Assembly (NCBI GenBank): GCA_000320545.1
Contig: ADNK01003182.1
Coordinates: forward strand, 5,001 to 27,500
DNA: 22,500 nucleotides
Reading direction: 5' to 3'
From: Bigelowiella natans CCMP2755
Taxonomy: Eukaryota > Cercozoa > Chlorarachniophyceae
In this document: one piece after another, positions 17,354 to 22,500 of the stretch
How positions within the stretch are numbered: the stretch's first letter is position 1
Layout of the letters: each line of letters begins with the position of its first letter
Translations under genes and position numbers: made by a program
Notes under the pieces: model-generated
The model's database searches: none
What the model was told of the DNA's origin: nothing
The model's input: the letters and a program-made list of their open reading frames with translations, nothing else

Positions 17354-18352
17354 AACTATAGGCGTTTCTAAGACATGCTCACTTGCACCAACAGTAGGTG
17401 TTAACAGGCAAGCTCAATATATCCTTAGATACACGGGGCCAAATGCAAGCAATTACACATCGCATAAAATAAATGCTTTTCTCATGTGCGCATGTCTGTA
17501 AAGCGACGCTATCACAAATGAACATGGCAAAGGGCCATTTTCGTTCAACTAACTGCGACAAAGAGATGCAGCATATACCTCTACTGTACTTATTATATAA
17601 ATCTTTTCAATGGTCTTCCTAATGTAGTATGTAGTATAATGCTATGCATGATCGATCGTCGCCAATAGCTTCCGATTCACATCGTCAGACTTTCGCGGCG
17701 GCAAGCAAGGCAACATACGCTGCACATAAGAAACGCAAGGTCACATCTTTGCCGCAGCTAGCTACTATATGTCCCTATACTACACAAGGATGACCATATT
17801 AAAAAAATGTAATCATTCTAGCGCTTGCTAGATTGCATCATTATATCCGTCTTACATCGGTTTTACTCGTGCCACATATGGTACTCTAGTACTGGCACAA
17901 GCTAGCAAGCTGCTACTACATTTAGAGTGCAACTTTCATCACTAGCTAGATCATCACGCGCTGCTGCATTAGCGAACGCGGCATGCGGCAGGTGTGTGTA
18001 TGTGCATGCTTGCTAAGCTTTTCTAGATCGAATTAATAATAATAGGTGTATGCGCGGTGGAATGGCAAGGCGAAGCATTGTGCATCGACGCGATGTGTGC
18101 CGTCCGATTCTGAGGCTAGGCAAACAACGCTTTCGAGTTAACGAGGGCATCGATTGCACGCAACATCAAGAATATAAAGAGTGCTGTTGAGTTGCTAGCG
18201 CGCTGAACAAATAAGTATTAGCGAGCATGATGCTAGCACTTGTTGGTTATCGAAGATATCATTAAATCTGTGGAAGTTCTCGCAGGTATTAATACCGAAT
18301 TATTATTATTTGGAAAAATACAGAGGACATTCTCTCTGCCTTAATCCTAAGT
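17261..18352. other. Convergent intergenic region between the two-exon gene and the Rab gene
   Basis: It begins with a (TA)n hairpin, listed separately. From about 17640 to 18240 the DNA is rich in CTAG (about 11 in 600 bases by hand count), GCTAGC, AGCTAG, GCATGC and ATCGAT. GCTTGCTAG occurs at 17823-17831 and as its complement at 17902-17910. I find no exon. The composition matches the other convergent region at 10020-10860. Confidence 0.6.
17300..17362. repeat. (TA)n microsatellite framed by a perfect 9-bp inverted repeat
   Basis: CCTATAGTT at 17300-17308 and its exact reverse complement AACTATAGG at 17354-17362 flank a (TA)n run of about 35 bases. The whole unit is self-complementary apart from a few bases next to each arm. 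It lies 40 bases after the stop codon of the two-exon gene, so it would sit in the 3' UTR or at the 3' end of the transcript. Confidence 0.85.
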
Positions 18353-20400
18353 TTAACCGCAGCAATTTTGACTATTATTCTTTTTTTCATCTGAAGAAGC
18401 TTCTATTCTAACCGATGTTCCGTTTTTACCTCTACTGCTATCCATAGACAACTGAAGAATAGGCAAAAAGCAAAGTAAACAAACACTCGTAATTAGAAGA
18501 AGATATATGTGCAAAAATAAAGGTTGTTTAGTCACAAGCATTCTTGCGGTGAGAACCGGCAATTTGAATGGTGATCAAGAAACTGTCGCAAACACCTCTG
18601 TTTGTTGCTCCTTAAGCACTTTTGCACAGATAGCCCGGAAAGCTTCCACTACGTTGGTCCCCTCCTATGATGCAGATATTTACATCAACACACAACGATT
18701 GCGCTTTGAATTCAAACAAAAAATCCTGTATGAATAATAGCTCACAAAAGCTTTGGCCTCACCTTTGCGCTCGTCTCGATCCAGGAAATGTTATGCTTTT
18801 GGGCAAAGTCGCTTGCATCAGCTGGTGAAACCTGGAGATGATAATGTTCGTTTAAACATAGCCAATTGAGTGAGGGGTGAGTGGGTCAAAAGAAGAGCTT
18901 ATGATCTCTTTGTGATGCTGGTGATGATGGTCTTTATCTCGAACAGAAATTAGCTTTACAAGTTGCCATACTTTGCGCTGAGATTGTGGTAAATCCGCTT
19001 TATTTCCTACAAGAAGCTTAGCTGTTGAAGGGTCTGCGAATTTCTGGGCCTCACTTAACCAACTGTTGGCGTTCTCGAAAGACTCGCGATCAGCCACGTT
19101 GTAAACTATCATGATTCCTTTGGCTCCTCTATAATACGAACTGAGGACGACAAAGAGGTTGATGGTCAAAATAAGGAGATTGGCTAGACAGTGGTTTTGA
19201 ATTATCTGTTCGAATGATGCTGGTAGTGGAAATAGTAACAGCATTAGTTTTAGTAGTTGTTGTGAAAAGGATGTAATTTTATTATTGAGCTTACGGATAC
19301 CATCAACTATTACCTTGTTATCGTTCTGAATCTTTCTTGACCGGCAGTGTCCCATATCTGCACTTTTACCTATCGAGTACAGAGTTGCGGTTAGGTCGAA
19401 GCGTTGACAGAGTTGTGTAGCCATCATCACTAATCATTTTGTGAAATCATACCTTCTGATCTGCCACGAACAGGGTTCTCGCTTTGAAGTCAACCTAATC
19501 AATGTCCAATCCAAATGTCATTTGTTTAGCAGCGTGTTTCACAATCTCATTCGTTAGTTTTTCCTCACTCCAATAGTACTGTAGAAGTGGTCGCTGAATT
19601 CGTCGTCAACGAAGCGAGAGAGAATACACGTTTTCTGGACAAGATAATGAAGCTCTGTTAGATCTAGGTGCATGCAAAATTTATGGGAATACATTACTGA
19701 TAATAATACTTTAAGAGCATGCTAAGGAGGTACTAACGAGAACTTTGACAAACAGTTACATGGGATACTTCCATTTCTAACAGCTACATGTTGCGTGTTG
19801 TTATAAGAATGTGTGCATATCATAACCCCCACTCCACTATCGCCGATGAGAACCAACTTCACAAGATGCACAGGGCCCTGCTCGTCCTTTCGTTTCAGCA
19901 AACAAATGGATATACATTACAAATAAAATCACACTTCCGACGAGAAATCAGGATTAATTTTGGTTTCTTCATCCCATGTTTGAGGTTTTCTCGCCCTTCC
20001 CTCTCTTTCACTTTTTCATCGTAAACCATAAGTTGAAACAGAGGGTAAAATTTGAACGCAAATATCTCATAGGATCATTTCAGGGTGAGGCGAAAAGGCG
20101 CGTTTTGAGTTCGGGTTGCTGAAAATGCCGATTCATCTCCTTAATAGAATGACGGCTTCTTTTTCCATGTCGTGGTTACCTCGCCTCCGTAAAACATTTA
20201 TCTAGGAGGACCAAGGGAAAGTCCCGCTGCTTTTGGTTCTTCCACCCACCAGGCAACCGGATAATTAAAACTAAGGTAGTTGGTAGAGAGAGGTATGAGC
20301 CGCCTTTTCTTCCTTCTTCACCAGGCCATTTCAGACTTACTTTTGAGCCAAAAATCTTGTCTTTCTTAACGATTATCCTCGATTTTATGATATTTTCCAT
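18353..20400 (-). CDS. Rab1/Ypt1-like small GTPase, nine exons
   Basis: Minus-strand exons are 20400-20341, 19877-19827, 19634-19569, 19494-19453, 19369-19314, 19140-18972, 18831-18763, 18664-18596 and 18451-18353. All phases agree and the model gives about 226 residues. All G motifs are intact: GDSGVGKT (P-loop), STIGVDFK (switch I Thr and RabF1), WDTAGQERF (G3), NKAD (G4) and ETSAK (G5). RTITSSYYRGA is typical of the Rab1/8/35 branch. The last exon supplies a Ser/Lys/Asn-rich hypervariable tail ending NCCG, giving the double-Cys prenylation signal. Rab1-type GTPases control ER-Golgi traffic on membranes. The first exon ([20 protein letters not shown]) is inferred from a perfect GTAAGT donor and correct phase; it gives an unusually long N-terminus before the P-loop. 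An in-frame ATG at 20463 would lengthen it by 21 residues. Core confidence is high, the start is uncertain. Confidence 0.88.
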
Positions 20401-20669
20401 GCTCCTATAAATCACTTGGTATTGGTAATATTTTGTTGTCGTACTATTATAAACAGAAGGCATTTTTGTAAATTCACTAATATTTGAAGCAGCCTCTGGC
20501 TTGCTGGGCGGAGTCTCTCCTGTCCGGCCCCCTCCTTCTGACTGGGGTTCCGTTGATCCAGCTGAGTACGTGCATCTCTTCCTGCTTCTTCTTTCCCTGC
20601 TTATCGATTCGCTAAAGGAAAAGCAAACGAATCGTAAATATATAGAATAATTCTCGGACAGTAGAAGAC
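20401..20669. promoter_or_regulatory. Probable bidirectional promoter region
   Basis: Only about 270 bases separate the inferred Rab start (minus) from the next gene's start (plus), so this stretch should contain both promoters. An AT-rich patch with TATATAGAATAA lies about 35 bases before the plus-strand ATG, but it is not a firm TATA box. Confidence 0.35.
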
Positions 20670-22217
20670 ATGGCAGACGTGGAGAGAATGAATCATCCAG
20701 CTTCAGCTGCTCCTGCGGACGTTGTGGAGGACCCCTTCCTCCAACAACTGTTGAACGATACGGAGAAAGCATGTACATTAGTGCAGGACGCACGCCAGAT
20801 GACGAACTTAATTCTTTACGGAGAGCACATCGATCAAGTTTTGGTGCGAGACGCGCAAAAGCCAACAACACACACACACACACACACATAGAGAGAGAGA
20901 GAGAAAGAGAGATCAACACAAAATATGTTCGTGCTGCAAGTTGCTGGTATCAGTAAATACACATATGAATCAATAAATGCATACATTCGAATGCATAACT
21001 TACAAACGCAACATTTCGTAGGTGCTTAAGAACGGCTTGCGGCAGTTGGGTCTCGAGGACTCAATGCCAAAGAGCTTTCGAAATGCTGTGGCAGATAGGA
21101 CGGATTTGTGTAGCTTCCTTGAGGCCCTCCAAAAAGACGGCTTGGAATTGTCCACCATCGATGCAAGCCTGTAGGCAAACACAAACGCACATTCTCAGGG
21201 AGGGAGGGAGGGAGGGAAAAAGCCACGGAGCGGGCAGGTGACAGCCTGTGTCGCTTGAAATTTACACAGTTCATTTATTACTTCTCTTCCATGATTGGCT
21301 TTTTGTGGAATAATAACAGATACTACTGGGATGGGAAAAAGGAGCATAGAGTCAAAAGAGATGACAGCGGGAAACGGGTCCGTGAGTTGGCCTCTAAGTA
21401 CAAGGTAGCAATGTATGAGGAAATGATGTTTATTATGATGATGTTGGTGATCGTGGAATCATCGATCCCCCAAATCTTAGGGTATATTTCCACAATCAAA
21501 TTGAATTGAAACCTGCCACAACACATCGACGATAGGTCGTGCAGGCTAACCGCCAAAAGATGAAAGAACCCTTGTACATCGGAGAGCTACGATACACAAC
21601 GAAACGTCGCATGGTAAATCCATTTCTCTTCACGTCTTCCTACCTTACACATATCATTCACGCGTTTGTAGTGCAGCTGCCTCCCCCTCTCGACCTGATA
21701 TATTGATCCTCTTCAATCTCACCTTTCACAGCCGGAAGGAGGCAAATCGTCTACTCTTCTGAAGAAAGATGTCAAGGATATTGTTGATGATGCTGCGCAG
21801 CTAATGCCGATGTGGGATAGGGGTCATGCTTTCGTTGGTAATGTCAATCCTGAAACTGTATGATTTCTTCTCCACAAAACGAGAGAGCCTGTGTCACCAA
21901 ATATGACTGTCTCTTTCTTCTATCAACTGATTTAATATCTAGAAATGATGCTGAAAGTAGCGAACCCCCCCCCCCTTTTCGCACGCGAGACGATCATACT
22001 GACGTGAACGTGTCGCTGTAAAATACTCCTTCAACATAATGATTCGTTATGAATCTACCACCACCACCACCACAGCCATGAGCGAAACGAATGGTAGGAA
22101 AACTGCAAAAGACAACATCATCATTCGTTATTCTCCCTTCATTAGGCGGAAAGTTCTCAGGTTCCAGCGTGCACTGCGACCAAACGCTATGGTCAAACAT
22201 CGGGAAGAACTGGGCAG
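20670..22217 (+). CDS. Possible JmjC/cupin-like 2-oxoglutarate oxygenase, 5' part (runs off the right edge)
   Basis: Exons are 20670-20843, 21022-21170, 21320-21404, 21536-21613, 21732-21837 and 22146-22217. Phases agree at each joint (0, 2, 0, 0, 1) and the open end is in phase 1, so the gene continues beyond 22217. I could not place the next exon before the window ends. The first about 110 residues are acidic to neutral and helical (DPFLQQLLNDTEKAC, SFLEALQKDGLEL). A basic section with YYWDGKKEHRVKRD and LYIGELRYTTKRRM follows. The last exon reads FSGSSVHCDQTLWSNIG then KNWAG. The G.SS.H.D...W.N...G pattern resembles the strand of JmjC/cupin oxygenases that carries the first two iron ligands (here H207 and D209). 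The second His and the oxoglutarate-binding Lys would lie in unseen exons, so the family call is tentative. The donor of exon 1 could instead be GTTTTG at 20838. Confidence 0.6.
20866..20912. repeat. (CA)n(GA)n compound microsatellite
   Basis: The tract is about 11 CA units followed by about 10 GA-type units, in the first intron of the JmjC-like gene shortly after the donor at 20844. Confidence 0.9.
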
Positions 22218-22500
22218 GTAGCACGCTGCTCCTGCAGCAGCATCTTTGCCCGCGCGCGGATGTATTGATTACGCATAAAGAGAGAGGCCTCAAGTCGCAT
22301 TCAATCAAACACCATCATTACCAGTCTCATTACGTCATGCAAGCGTGTGGTTGCTGCTTAAAACTGTTACTGCTACTACTACTACAACTACCATCTATAC
22401 TATCTATTACGATTACAATGATACCTATTACTACTATACTACTACTTGAATCAAGGTACCGATGTTAGTGCCATCAAACACATCTTTCGGTGATCAAACA
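22218..22500 (+). other. Intron sequence with (CTA)n tract at the right edge
   Basis: This follows the donor GTAGCA at 22218. It contains a degenerate CTA/CTACTA tract at about 22370-22445. No acceptor with a continuing phase-1 frame could be identified, so it is probably intron to the window end. Confidence 0.5.

Noticed and set aside
20176-20919. 247-codon minus-strand open frame
   Set aside because: Its 5' part is the complement of the JmjC-like gene's first exon and of a (CA)n(GA)n tract. Only the 20341-20400 (or 20463) part is kept, as the likely first Rab exon, because a perfect donor ends it.

Overview
The window is nuclear DNA of a eukaryote, probably a protist or alga. Genes are split into many short exons (typically 20 to 170 bases) with GT...AG introns, pyrimidine-rich acceptors, and introns full of di- and trinucleotide microsatellites. 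I saw no rRNA, tRNA, CRISPR array, operon structure or transposase. I cannot name the species. All gene models were built by hand, by matching splice signals, reading frame and intron phase across neighbouring exons. Internal exons are therefore better supported than gene ends.

Layout, left to right: (1) 1-595, intergenic. (2) 596-2017 minus, a small lysine-rich helical protein resembling a TFIIS N-terminal (LW) bundle. (3) 2116-3210 minus, an unrecognised 154-residue protein. (4) 3884-9966 plus, a large multi-exon gene for an adaptor-like protein with two C2 domains, a Gly/Val/Thr and Gln-rich linker, a WW domain, and then two consecutive UBA-WW units. (5) 9967-11301, intergenic, rich in CTAG and other short palindromes. 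(6) 11302-14838 minus, a multi-pass membrane protein of the THH1/TOM1/TOM3 type with an acidic tail. (7) 15327-17260 plus, a two-exon gene with a basic, Ser-rich N-terminus and a helical C-terminal domain recalling alpha/alpha toroids. (8) 17261-18352, intergenic, with a (TA)n hairpin and CTAG-rich DNA. (9) 18353-20400 minus, a Rab1-like small GTPase in nine exons with all G motifs and a C-terminal Cys-Cys. (10) 20670 to beyond the right edge, plus, the 5' part of a gene whose last visible exon carries an HxD motif in a JmjC/cupin-like setting.

The C2-UBA-WW protein, the TOM1-like membrane protein and the Rab all fit membrane traffic or membrane-linked ubiquitin signalling. Nothing in the sequence shows that they act together. 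The most notable items are the C2-C2-WW-(UBA-WW)x2 architecture, which resembles a NEDD4-type ligase front end without a HECT domain; the dense triplet microsatellites in its introns; the CTAG-rich DNA that lies at 3' ends and convergent intergenic regions but not at 5' ends; and the intron-poor gene 7 among intron-rich neighbours.
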